From a virus, in the IMG/VR virus record IMGVR_UViG_3300048591_000352, positions 1 through 21,678 of that record: a DNA stretch of 21,678 nucleotides. One strand, written 5' to 3'. How positions within the stretch are numbered: position 1 is the first letter of the stretch; every line of letters starts with the position of its first letter. The notes under the pieces are model-generated. The model had not been told where the DNA came from. It saw only the letters and a program-made list of their open reading frames with translations, and ran no database searches. Positions 5,860 to 12,901 of this stretch are shown piece after piece. A program made the position numbers and the translations under genes.

Positions 5860-6058
5860 CAAAAAAGTGGAGTATTTACGAAAAAAGTCGCAAGTCACGG
5901 CGAACAGACGGTTTTGCACTTGCGGGGCGTGGACATCCGCAACGCTATCCGCTCCTGGCTCGGGCTTGGGGCGATACCCCGCGAAAAGTGGTCAATGTTC
6001 GGCGCGGAAACGTCGGAGAGCGGCGAAGTCGCCGGAGTCTCCCACGAGCGGGCGCTGA
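5834..6058 (+). CDS. Possible zinc-ribbon ORF overlapping the portal start
   Basis: A 74-residue frame. The first 35 residues contain C5-x2-C8 and, about 21 residues later, a C-x-C-G turn, a pattern seen in small zinc ribbons. The rest overlaps the portal gene in another frame and is low-complexity Ser/Arg/Ala sequence. There is no clear Shine-Dalgarno, which lowers confidence. An in-phase A AAA AAG (5881-5887), the classic -1 slippery heptamer, would move ribosomes into the portal frame, with GGAG 8 bases upstream acting like the dnaX stimulator. It may be a real small gene, a frameshift-fused N-terminus of the portal, or chance. Confidence 0.38.
   Translation: MEYFCSQCNKKVEYLRKKSQVTANRRFCTCGAWTSATLSAPGSGLGRYPAKSGQCSARKRRRAAKSPESPTSGR
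5835..5877. repeat. Paired 10-bp direct repeats at the cassette promoter
   Basis: TGGAGTATTT occurs at 5835-5844 and again at 5868-5877, 33 bases apart, about three helical turns. One copy overlaps the edge of the predicted -10 and the other lies upstream of the predicted -35. A second direct repeat, AAAAAAGT, occurs at 5861-5868 and 5881-5888. Repeats on the same face of the helix around a promoter suggest operator sites. The AT-hook protein at the end of the cassette is a candidate binder (inference). Part of this sequence also lies in a + strand ORF. Confidence 0.45.
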
Positions 6059-7944
6059 ATCAGATCACCTACGCTACCTGCATCGAGCTGCTGGCCCGGG
6101 ACATCGCGAAGCTGCCAATCCACCTGTACCGAGCCGCGCCTGGCGGGGTCCGGGAGCGGGCGGAAGACGACCCGCGGTACTGGATGCTGAAGCAAGCGCC
6201 GAATCCCGACATGACGCGCGTCGAATTCGTGCTCTCCCTCATGGGAAACTGCCTGTCCTGGGGCAACGGCTACGCTGTCATCGAGCGGGATGGAATCGGC
6301 CGGCCGAAGGCTATCTATCCACTACTGGCGCAATATGTGAAGCCGTACCGGAGCGGGCGGAATCTGCGCTACGAAGTGCGCTACCCGGAGATTGCGCCTA
6401 CCTCGTTTGCCGCGGCGGACGTGATCCACATCAAGCGTTACACCCTGGACGGCATCACTGGGGTTTCGCCGATTGGCATGTTGCGCTTGACCATCGGGCA
6501 GCAGGTGCGCGCGGATGAGTACGCGGCGAAGTTCTACACGGACGGGGCGTTGCTTTCCGGGGTGATCGCTGCGGACGGCGAACTGTCCGACGAAGGCCGG
6601 AGCGCGCTCGAAGCATCTTGGAAGAAGTTCAAGGCGGGCGTCCGGAATGCTTTCTCAATTCTGGTGCTGGAGGCCGGGTCCAAGTTTCAGCCAATGGCGA
6701 TTCCGCAGAAGGACGCCCAGTTCCTGGAGTCGAACCGCTTTCGCGCTGAGCAGGTAAGCGCGTTTCTGGGCATCCCGCTCTACCGGCTGAACGATCTGAC
6801 GAAGATGACCTACACGAAGCTGGAGGAAAACGCCCTCAGCTACAAGCAGGACACCCTGCTGTTTTGGACGGAGATGATTACCGGGGAACTCGACCGCAAG
6901 CTCATTGGCCAGAATCAGAACCTTTATTTCGAGTTCAACTTCGACCAGTACCTGCAGGCGGATCGCGTGGCGACCGAAGACGCGAACACGAAGGCCCTGC
7001 AGCGCGGCGTCACGATCAACGAAATGCGGCGCCGGGACAACCTTCCGCCCGTCGAGGGTGGCGATACTCCGCTTGTGCCGGTCAACATGCAGACCCTGGA
7101 TCGCGCCATCAACCCGCCGGAGCCCGCAGCCGCGCGGCCCGCTCCCGTGGCTGGCGAGGCTTCCCGCCGGCACTCTGTATCGTGCTCCTGTGGGAGCTGC
7201 CAGCCGAAGGCGTCGCGAACAGATACGCGCGCTGGCCGCTACCTCCGCGTTGCGATTACCGGAACGGACGCGCTGGAGGACGCCATTGCGCGAGTCGTTC
7301 GCAAAGAGGTCTCGGACGTTCACCGGCTACTACCGAAGCTGCAAGTCCTGGACGATTGGGAAAACCTGCTCGATAGCTACTACAGCGACGAAATCCGCAA
7401 CCGCGTGGCGCGGGATCTGGAGAAAGTCTTCCTGTCGATCACTCGCGGCGTCCACGCTGAACTGGCTGAGCAATTGTCCGTCGAGATCGCGCAAACCGTG
7501 TCCCGGGAATTCGCCGAAGCCTACGCCGCGAACTACGCGAAGGCGTACACCTCAGAGTCCGCGCTGCAGTTGGCGAAGCTGGCCAAGGGCGTGTGGAATC
7601 CGGAAGACTTGATCGAAGTGGTGCGCAAGCGGCTCCGCGAGTGGGAAGAGAAGCGGGCGCGGAAAGAGGCGGACGCGGAAAGCGTGCGGATCGCGAACAA
7701 GGCCGCCCGGGAAACCTACCGCCAGCACGGCATCCAGACTCTGGTATGGCGTGCGAACGCCAATGCCTGCCCGCTTTGCCAATCGATGGACGGGCGGACC
7801 TGTGGGATTGAAAGCCCGTTCCTGGCCCACGATGATAAGGTGGACCCCGGCGACGGGAAGACCGCGCCGCTGACTGTTCGCGGCAACCTGATGACGCCTC
7901 CACTGCATGGCGGCTGTTTCTGCTGGATTGAACCTGGAGGGTAA
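5929..7944 (+). CDS. Portal protein fused to MuF-like head morphogenesis domain
   Basis: About 671 residues from GTG 5929. The first ~395 residues are an HK97-type portal, the dodecameric DNA gate at the head vertex: YATCIELLARDIAKLPIHLYR near the start, then MGNCLSWGNGYAVIERD, the IPLYRLND segment, and EMRRRDNLPPVEGGDTPLVP at its end. A Pro/Ala linker with a CSCGSC cluster follows. The last ~240 residues are helical and end in a MuF-like domain with CPLCQSMDG (C614, C617) and a PPLHGGCFC close. MuF proteins are minor head proteins usually encoded separately after the portal. The start is uncertain: the frame is open back to 5752 but that part is antisense to the small cassette genes, and GTG 5929 lacks a strong Shine-Dalgarno. 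ATG 5995 is an alternative. Confidence 0.9.
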   Translation: MDIRNAIRSWLGLGAIPREKWSMFGAETSESGEVAGVSHERALNQITYATCIELLARDIAKLPIHLYRAAPGGVRERAEDDPRYWMLKQAPNPDMTRVEFVLSLMGNCLSWGNGYAVIERDGIGRPKAIYPLLAQYVKPYRSGRNLRYEVRYPEIAPTSFAAADVIHIKRYTLDGITGVSPIGMLRLTIGQQVRADEYAAKFYTDGALLSGVIAADGELSDEGRSALEASWKKFKAGVRNAFSILVLEAGSKFQPMAIPQKDAQFLESNRFRAEQVSAFLGIPLYRLNDLTKMTYTKLEENALSYKQDTLLFWTEMITGELDRKLIGQNQNLYFEFNFDQYLQADRVATEDANTKALQRGVTINEMRRRDNLPPVEGGDTPLVPVNMQTLDRAINPPEPAAARPAPVAGEASRRHSVSCSCGSCQPKASRTDTRAGRYLRVAITGTDALEDAIARVVRKEVSDVHRLLPKLQVLDDWENLLDSYYSDEIRNRVARDLEKVFLSITRGVHAELAEQLSVEIAQTVSREFAEAYAANYAKAYTSESALQLAKLAKGVWNPEDLIEVVRKRLREWEEKRARKEADAESVRIANKAARETYRQHGIQTLVWRANANACPLCQSMDGRTCGIESPFLAHDDKVDPGDGKTAPLTVRGNLMTPPLHGGCFCWIEPGG

Positions 7945-7950
7945 CGACCG

Positions 7951-8574
7951 ATGCCAAAGAACGAAAACCGTAACCTGCGCATTTCCAAACAGATCCGCAT
8001 GGAGGGCGAAGGCGCGGCCCGAAAGATCACCGGATACGCCGCCGTCTACAACTCGATGAGCCTCGACCTGGGCGGCTTCCGCGAAATCATCCGCCCTGGC
8101 GCGTTCGCGGGGACTCTCACGGAAGACGTGCGGGCGCTGCTGAACCACGATTCCAACATCGTTCTTGGCCGCACCACGGCGGGCACGCTGAAGCTGGCCG
8201 AGGATGACATCGGCCTCCGCTTCGAGTGCGATCTGTCGGACTCTCAGCTCGTGCGGGACATGGTTGTTATCCCGATGGAGCGCGGCGACATTAGCCAGTG
8301 CTCGTTTGCCTTCTACATCGACCAACCGGAAGACCATTTGTGGCGGGAGTCCCGCGAAGAGGGATTCATTCACGAAGTCCTCAAGGCTCGCATCGACGAT
8401 GTGTCGGTAGTCACATACCCGGCCTACCCAGCCACTTCCGCGGATGTGAGGAGCGCACTCCAGCGACTCCAGAACCCCGCGAGTGGGCAGGCGCCCGGCG
8501 CGGAGTCGCAGCCGAGGCAGGCGCTGAGGCGGCGGGAACTGGAACTGGCAGAGCGGGTGGGGCGATTCCTCTGA
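7951..8574 (+). CDS. HK97-family prohead protease
   Basis: A 207-residue serine protease of the HK97 prohead type (peptidase family S78), which cleaves the capsid protein N-terminus and itself during head maturation. The N-terminal ITGYAAVYNSMSLDLGGFRE and RPGAF segments are typical. The catalytic residues fit H66 in LLNHD and S118 in SQCSFAF, with the acidic residue near D150 in IDDVSVVTYPAYP. The start has GGAGGG overlapping the portal stop. The C-terminal 40 residues are a Pro/Gln/Arg-rich tail that is probably dispensable or self-cleaved. It is placed directly before the major capsid gene, as usual. Confidence 0.95.
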   Translation: MPKNENRNLRISKQIRMEGEGAARKITGYAAVYNSMSLDLGGFREIIRPGAFAGTLTEDVRALLNHDSNIVLGRTTAGTLKLAEDDIGLRFECDLSDSQLVRDMVVIPMERGDISQCSFAFYIDQPEDHLWRESREEGFIHEVLKARIDDVSVVTYPAYPATSADVRSALQRLQNPASGQAPGAESQPRQALRRRELELAERVGRFL

Positions 8575-8595
8575 TTCCAAATCAGGGAGAACCCC

Positions 8596-9825
8596 GTGAA
8601 CAAAGAAAAGCTGATGCGTGAGTATCAGCAGCTTTGCGCAGACCAGCGCAAGATGCTTGACCACGCTTCGAACGAGAACCGCGATCTCAACGCCGAGGAA
8701 AGCCAGTCTTACGACCGCATGACCGAGCGGCTCGGCGAAATCACCAAGTCCATTGAACGTCTCAACGCGCTCGAAGTTGCCGAGCAGCGGATGCAGGAAG
8801 TCCGGAACCCGATTCCGGCCGGACTGTTGCCCGGGCAGGGCACGCGCGGCGCGGATGGTGTCACCGAAAACAGCGATTGGAGCCAGTTCCACCGCGGCAA
8901 CCGTGGCGAACCGGAGTACCGCAAGGCGTTCGCGTCCCTGCTGCGCTCCGGCTCCGACGCGGAACTCCGCGCCCTGGGCACCGGCTCCGTAGGCGCGGGC
9001 TCCGCGTTGGTTCCGAAGTGGCTCTACACCGAGGTTGTGAAGTATCTGCAGCAGGCGGTGCGGATGCGGCAACTGGCCACGGTGCGGACGTCGGACACCA
9101 ACATGGATATTCCGATCATCATTCCACCCACGGCGGCATGGAAGGCGGAATCCGCAGCCTACACCGACACCGACCCGACCTTTGAGAACAAGACGCTCAC
9201 CGCGCGCAAGCTGACCTGCCTCGTGAAGATCCCCGAGGAATTGCTGGCGGATGCGGCCATCGATCTCGAAGATGAAGTCATGATGTCGCTGCAGGTGGCT
9301 TTCGCGCAGGCGGAAGAGAAGGCCTTCCTCGTGGGCACTGGCTCCGGCGACAACCAGCCGCGGGGTGTTGTGCTCGATGCGGGCGTGGGCAAGACTGCCG
9401 CTGCAACGGGCGCGGTCACTGCCGACGAAATCCTCGACCTGTTTTACAGCCTGAAATCGCAATACCGGGATCGCGCCGTCATGTTTATGAACGATGCGAC
9501 CCTGGCGGCGATTCGCAAGCTGAAGAGCGCCGTAGACGGCCACTACATTTGGGTGCAGGGCTTCGGAACGAACCCGGGCACCATCGAGGGGCGGCCGGTC
9601 TACACAAACTCGAACATCGCGACCATGGCCGCCGACGCCAAGACGATCATCTGGGGCGATATGTCCTACTACCGCATCCAGGATCGCCCGGGCATCTTTG
9701 CCCAGACGCTCCGGGAGCTGTACGCGGGCAACGGACAGGTGGGCTACCGCATGTATAAGCGCACCGATGGGGCGTTGACGGTGGCCGAAGCGGTCAAAGT
9801 CCTGCAGATGGACGACGGCGTGTAG
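8596..9825 (+). CDS. Major capsid protein, HK97 fold
   Basis: A 409-residue capsid subunit. Residues 1-70 are a charged helical segment, the delta domain that acts as built-in scaffold and is removed by the protease, followed by a Pro/Gly-rich spacer. The mature part begins around residues 95-130 and includes RALGTGSVGAGSALVPKWL, typical of HK97-type capsids, then segments such as AFAQAEEKAFLVGTGSGDNQPRG and VMFMNDATLAAIRKLK, and closes with FAQTLRELYAGNGQVGYRMYKR. The start is GTG with AGGGAG 6 bases upstream. The exact cleavage site cannot be read from sequence. A strong hairpin follows the gene, fitting a highly expressed product. Confidence 0.96.
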   Translation: MNKEKLMREYQQLCADQRKMLDHASNENRDLNAEESQSYDRMTERLGEITKSIERLNALEVAEQRMQEVRNPIPAGLLPGQGTRGADGVTENSDWSQFHRGNRGEPEYRKAFASLLRSGSDAELRALGTGSVGAGSALVPKWLYTEVVKYLQQAVRMRQLATVRTSDTNMDIPIIIPPTAAWKAESAAYTDTDPTFENKTLTARKLTCLVKIPEELLADAAIDLEDEVMMSLQVAFAQAEEKAFLVGTGSGDNQPRGVVLDAGVGKTAAATGAVTADEILDLFYSLKSQYRDRAVMFMNDATLAAIRKLKSAVDGHYIWVQGFGTNPGTIEGRPVYTNSNIATMAADAKTIIWGDMSYYRIQDRPGIFAQTLRELYAGNGQVGYRMYKRTDGALTVAEAVKVLQMDDGV

Positions 9826-9857
9826 TCTCTCTCCGGTGGATCAACAATAACCCTAAC

Positions 9858-9881
9858 CCCGGCGGGCTTCGGCTCGCCGGG
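9858..9881 (+). terminator. UUCG-capped hairpin after the capsid gene
   Basis: A 10-bp stem (9858-9867 with 9872-9881, one G-U pair) is closed by a UUCG tetraloop, an exceptionally stable hairpin, 32 bases after the capsid stop. Only a short CCTTTA follows, so termination would be partial at best. It may be an attenuator or a 3' stabiliser that raises capsid message over the downstream genes. The next ATG is 16 bases beyond it. Confidence 0.6.
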
Positions 9882-9897
9882 CCTTTACGGTAAAGCA

Positions 9898-10092
9898 ATG
9901 AAAATCAAGTTCCTGCAGAGCGTATCAGGGCCTGGCGTGAACTACGGCTACGGCGAAATCGCGGAAGCCGCCGATATCCCGAACGGTGACGCCGCACGGT
10001 TCCTGCGAGCGGGAATCGCCGTCCCCGTCGAAGATCGGCCCGATACGACCGAAGCCCCGCGTCAGACCGTCCGCAAAGCGATCAAGAGATAA
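9898..10092 (+). CDS. Small phage protein after capsid
   Basis: A 64-residue protein. The pattern MKIKFLQSVSGPGVNYGYGEIAEA followed by DAARFLRAGIAVPVE matches a widespread type of small phage protein found between capsid and connector genes, predicted to form a short SH3-like or beta-rich fold (VxG...Y..GEI....A..L...GIA.P). Its role is not established; a head accessory or connector function is possible from location. The ribosome-binding site is weak. The gene lies just behind the stable hairpin that follows the capsid gene. Confidence 0.8.
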   Translation: MKIKFLQSVSGPGVNYGYGEIAEAADIPNGDAARFLRAGIAVPVEDRPDTTEAPRQTVRKAIKR

Positions 10093-10098
10093 CCAGCC

Positions 10099-10926
10099 AT
10101 GCTTGCCATCGTTACGCCCGTCGCCGCCGAGCCGCTGACGCTCACCGAAGTGAAGCGGTACATCCGGCAGGGTGGCGACGAGGAGACCGAGTTCACCGCT
10201 GATGACGATCTCCTGGAAATGCTCATCACGGCGGCCCGCGAGAAGGCAGAGGCCTCCCTCCGCATGTTCCTGGCGGCGGCAACCTACGATTACACGATCA
10301 ACGCGACCGATGCCGTGATCCGACTGGGCTACGCGAACATCGCCACAGTCCATGGCGTGACGGTCCATTCCGATGGCGGCGACACGGTGGCCGTGGGCTC
10401 CGGAGCAACCGGCGCGCCAAAGACGGACATCCTGACGCCAGACGGCACGCTGGTTTATACCCTGTCTGCGGTTCCCATTGCCGATTCGGAACGGGTATTC
10501 CTGGGCGGCATCCGGCGCGCAAGCCCGGCAGAGTACACCATCAGCGGCAACCAGATCACGTTCGATGCGGCGTTCGCGGCGGACCTAGCAGAAGGCTCCG
10601 GCGTTTCCGTGGTGGTGGACTATGAGGCGGCTACGGTGGTGGAAGCGGAAGGCTCGCTGGATACTGTCGTCGAGTACACTGCGCGGCTCAAGAAAGACCC
10701 AGCCGAAATCGAGATCACCAACGCATCGGTGGATTACTACGCGGTGACGGTGCGCTTCACGTCCGGCGCCCCCACGGTGCCACAGATGCTCAAGCTGGCG
10801 ATGCTGTACCTGGTCGCCCACTACTACGAGAACCGCGAACTCATCATCACGTCCGGCGCCGTTCCGCAGACGACCCCCGAGGCGTACGACCGGATCATCC
10901 ACTTGAACAAGAGGCACCGGCTATGA
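10099..10926 (+). CDS. Head-tail connector (gp6/phiE125 gp8-like) with inserted beta domain
   Basis: A 275-residue neck protein. The N-terminus (LAIVTPVAAEPLTLTEVKRYIR, then ADDDLLEMLITAAREKAEA) and the C-terminal helix AMLYLVAHYYENREL are hallmarks of the gp6-like connector family, which forms a ring under the portal. Members are usually around 190-200 residues. The extra length is a central beta-rich segment of roughly 80 residues or more. Within it, V125 onward (PIADSERVFLGGIRRASP, then YTISGNQITFDAAFA) resembles the knob-like domain of phage fibres and of the protein at 19062. The stop overlaps the next start (ATGA). Confidence 0.87.
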   Translation: MLAIVTPVAAEPLTLTEVKRYIRQGGDEETEFTADDDLLEMLITAAREKAEASLRMFLAAATYDYTINATDAVIRLGYANIATVHGVTVHSDGGDTVAVGSGATGAPKTDILTPDGTLVYTLSAVPIADSERVFLGGIRRASPAEYTISGNQITFDAAFAADLAEGSGVSVVVDYEAATVVEAEGSLDTVVEYTARLKKDPAEIEITNASVDYYAVTVRFTSGAPTVPQMLKLAMLYLVAHYYENRELIITSGAVPQTTPEAYDRIIHLNKRHRL

Positions 10927-11252
10927 ATGCGGGCGCGCTCCGGCACCTGGTGAGCATCGTCAACGAAACCATCACGCCCGATGGCATGGGCGGCGGCCTC
11001 CGGGTGGACACCGTGCTCGCCACCGTTCGCGCGGATATCACGCCCACCGGCGGCCGGGAACGATTCGGCGGGATGCAGATGCAGTCGGAAACGACGCACC
11101 TTGTGAAAATCCGCTTCCGCCCCGGGGTGCTGCCAAAGCAAATCATCGTTTGGGGCTCCCGGCGCTTCGAGATTGAATCCGTCGTCAACAGCAAAGAGCA
11201 GAACTTCCTGCTGCTGCTGGCGTGCCGTGAGCAGTTTCCGGAGGCCCGATAG
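10923..11252 (+). CDS. Head closure / head-tail joining protein
   Basis: A 109-residue protein matching the SPP1 gp16-like head-tail joining family. It has an N-terminal GALRHLVSIVNETITPDGMGG (the family's rH.v.i....tpDg.GG pattern), a WxxV-like ATVRADITPTGGRE segment, a THLVKIRFRPGV strand, and the closing beta hairpin RFEIESVVNSKEQNFLLLLACRE. Such proteins form the stopper ring that retains DNA below the connector. Start and stop are tightly coupled: ATG overlaps the previous stop and its TAG abuts the next ATG. Confidence 0.9.
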   Translation: MNAGALRHLVSIVNETITPDGMGGGLRVDTVLATVRADITPTGGRERFGGMQMQSETTHLVKIRFRPGVLPKQIIVWGSRRFEIESVVNSKEQNFLLLLACREQFPEAR

Positions 11253-11615
11253 ATGGCGTTCACGTTTCAACTCGATGGTGTGGAAGATCTTCGGCGGCAG
11301 CTTGACGCGGCGCATGAGGACATCAAGGCGGAGTTTAAGACCGAAGTGAAGGCCTCGACGAAGCGGCTGCATGATGACGCTCTGGAGCGGGCTCCCGTCA
11401 GGGATGGTGGCCTGCGGGCTTCTGCCCAGATGGAGTTTTCCGCCGGCGGATTCTACGGCCGCGTCCGCTTCAAAGCGCCACACGCGCACCTGCTGGAGTA
11501 CGGAACCGTCGCGATGTCCGCGCGGCCGTTCCTGCAGCCCGCCGTCGCCTCCGAGCAGCCGAAGTTCATGCAGGCGGCAATGAAGATTCTGGAGAAGGCG
11601 AACAATGGCTCCTGA
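11253..11615 (+). CDS. HK97 gp10-like tail completion protein
   Basis: A 120-residue protein with the HK97 gp10 family pattern: an N-terminal LDGVEDLRRQLDAA helix, a long Lys/Glu-rich helix, APVRDGGLRAS, and the signature HAHLLEYGTVAMSARPFLQPA. The family acts at the head-tail interface or in tail completion. GGAGG lies 9 bases before the ATG, and the last 11 bases overlap the next gene. The length is slightly short but complete. Confidence 0.93.
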   Translation: MAFTFQLDGVEDLRRQLDAAHEDIKAEFKTEVKASTKRLHDDALERAPVRDGGLRASAQMEFSAGGFYGRVRFKAPHAHLLEYGTVAMSARPFLQPAVASEQPKFMQAAMKILEKANNGS

Positions 11616-12015
11616 AGTGGCTCTCCAGCAATGGGCATACGACACCCTGACCGCCGCGGCGATGACAGCGACCGGCCACACGGGCACGGTTCCGGTGCGT
11701 GACTGGGTGCCCGACGCGACCGAGTTTCCCTACGTCTCCATCGGCGAAGACGTGCTGACTGAGGACGTCTACAAGGGCAGCGGGCGGGATTTCTCGCTAA
11801 CGGTCCACGTCTGGAGCCGCTACGCCGGGAAACTGCAGGCAAAAGAGATCGGCGGGGCGGTAGTCACGGCGCTGCTGGCGGCAATCACTACCACGGGCGA
11901 ATGGCGGGTAACCCGCGTGAACCTGGACGCCGTGAACTATTTCCTCGATCCGGATGGCCGGACAACCCACGGTGTCGTTCGCGTCGAGGGGCACCTCGCG
12001 AACTACCCAGACTAA
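11605..12015 (+). CDS. Tail terminator-like protein (DUF3168)
   Basis: A 136-residue protein of the DUF3168 type, which includes tail terminators that cap the tail tube and set its end. Visible family features are the N-terminal ALQQWAYDTLTA helix, VPVRDWVPDATEFPYVSIGED, a beta strand FSLTVHVWSRYAGKLQAKEI leading into the GAVVTALL helix, and a closing HGVVRVEGHLAN strand. The ATG lies within the end of the gp10-like gene behind GGAGAAGG. Position directly before the tail tube gene is the usual one. Confidence 0.88.
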   Translation: MAPEVALQQWAYDTLTAAAMTATGHTGTVPVRDWVPDATEFPYVSIGEDVLTEDVYKGSGRDFSLTVHVWSRYAGKLQAKEIGGAVVTALLAAITTTGEWRVTRVNLDAVNYFLDPDGRTTHGVVRVEGHLANYPD

Positions 12016-12024
12016 GGCGGGACC

Positions 12025-12471
12025 ATGTTTCTCAACGGGCAAAAACTCACCATCGAAATTGGCGACGGCGCGACCCCCACGGAAGCCTTCACCGAGCTGG
12101 AGCAACTGACCGGGACGTTTAACTTCCCGTACGTCGAAAACCTCATGGCGGATTCGAGCCCCTACGGGCAGAACGTCCACTACTCCGTCCCCACCGGCTC
12201 TGTGCGGATTCCCGAATTCACCGCCGATGTGGCGTGGGATGAGGGCCTGACGACTCACGGCCGCATCGCCACGGTGCACGGCTCCCGCGCGGATCTGAAC
12301 ATCAAGCTGGTGAAGTACAAGAGCGTCACCGGCGCGGAAAAGTACGTGAAGCTGCCGCTGACGGTGACTGTCCGCTCGATTCAGCCGAAGCCGGGCAAGA
12401 CGACGCACCAAATGGCGACGATTACCCTCACGCCGAAGGGCACTTTCGGTACGCCTGAAGTCGAAACCTAA
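12025..12471 (+). CDS. Major tail (tube) protein
   Basis: A 148-residue protein between the tail terminator and the tail chaperone, which is where siphoviruses encode the tube subunit. It is beta-rich, opening FLNGQKLTIEIGDG and continuing with strands such as LNIKLVKYKSV and KLPLTVTVRSI, consistent with the two-sheet tube fold. The length is in the normal range for short tube proteins. AAGGCGGG precedes the ATG. Two hairpins follow the gene, as after the capsid gene. Assignment rests on position, length and strand pattern rather than a single motif. Confidence 0.85.
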   Translation: MFLNGQKLTIEIGDGATPTEAFTELEQLTGTFNFPYVENLMADSSPYGQNVHYSVPTGSVRIPEFTADVAWDEGLTTHGRIATVHGSRADLNIKLVKYKSVTGAEKYVKLPLTVTVRSIQPKPGKTTHQMATITLTPKGTFGTPEVET

Positions 12472-12473
12472 GA

Positions 12474-12524
12474 TCCGCTGTTGCCTCGCAGCGGAGGGGC
12501 CACGACCTGGCGACCCGTGGCCCC
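12474..12524 (+). terminator. Tandem hairpins after the tail tube gene
   Basis: Two perfect stems lie back to back. The first has 7 bp (12474-12480 with 12489-12495, 8-base loop). The second has 9 bp, GGGGCCACG/CGTGGCCCC (12496-12504 with 12516-12524, 11-base loop). No strong U-run follows. The placement after a highly expressed structural gene suggests partial termination or protection of the tube message from 3' decay. Loop 1 GCCTC (12483-12487) is complementary to GAGGC around the next gene's ribosome-binding site (12552-12556), which may be chance. Confidence 0.6.
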
Positions 12525-12559
12525 GCCTCCCGCTTTGTTCTGTCGCCACTTGAGGCACC

Positions 12560-12901
12560 ATGAAGCAACGAATCACTCTCCCTTACGACACCTGCCCGGT
12601 GGCCGAGTTCGAACTGAACGGCCAACCCATCACCATCAAGCTCAACATGAACGCGATCCGGCGCGCCGAAGAGCGGCTCAAGGATCGCAAGGACGTGACC
12701 GGCCACGAACGCGACGGCGTGCGGCTCTACGAGGCTGCCATCGAAGCGGGTATGGTGCTCGACTTCGACGCCTGGATGGAAAACTGGTGGAGCATCACAT
12801 TCCAGCAGGCGGACGCGCTCGCTAAGGGCCTGGCTGCGATCTACAACCCGCCCGCATCGGAGAAGCCTGCAGACCCTCCACAGGCCCCGCCCGCACAGTA
12901 G
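12560..12901 (+). CDS. Tail assembly chaperone, first part (gpG-like)
   Basis: A 113-residue protein, mainly helical (MNAIRRAEERLKDRKD, RLYEAAIEAG), ending in a Pro/Ala-rich tail before a TAG at 12899. Its position between tail tube and tape measure, and the presence of a conserved chaperone-like frame at -1 immediately after, fit the gpG half of the gpG/gpGT chaperone pair, which holds the tape measure for tube assembly. TTGAGG precedes the ATG. The Pro-rich C-terminus is the kind of linker expected before a frameshift-joined domain. Confidence 0.78.
   Translation: MKQRITLPYDTCPVAEFELNGQPITIKLNMNAIRRAEERLKDRKDVTGHERDGVRLYEAAIEAGMVLDFDAWMENWWSITFQQADALAKGLAAIYNPPASEKPADPPQAPPAQ

Noticed and set aside
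7552-9543. A 663-residue open frame on the - strand opposite portal, protease and capsid genes
   Set aside because: Long antisense frames are expected in GC-rich genes with strong third-position bias. The + strand products are certain, and the antisense product has no recognisable domain or ribosome-binding site.
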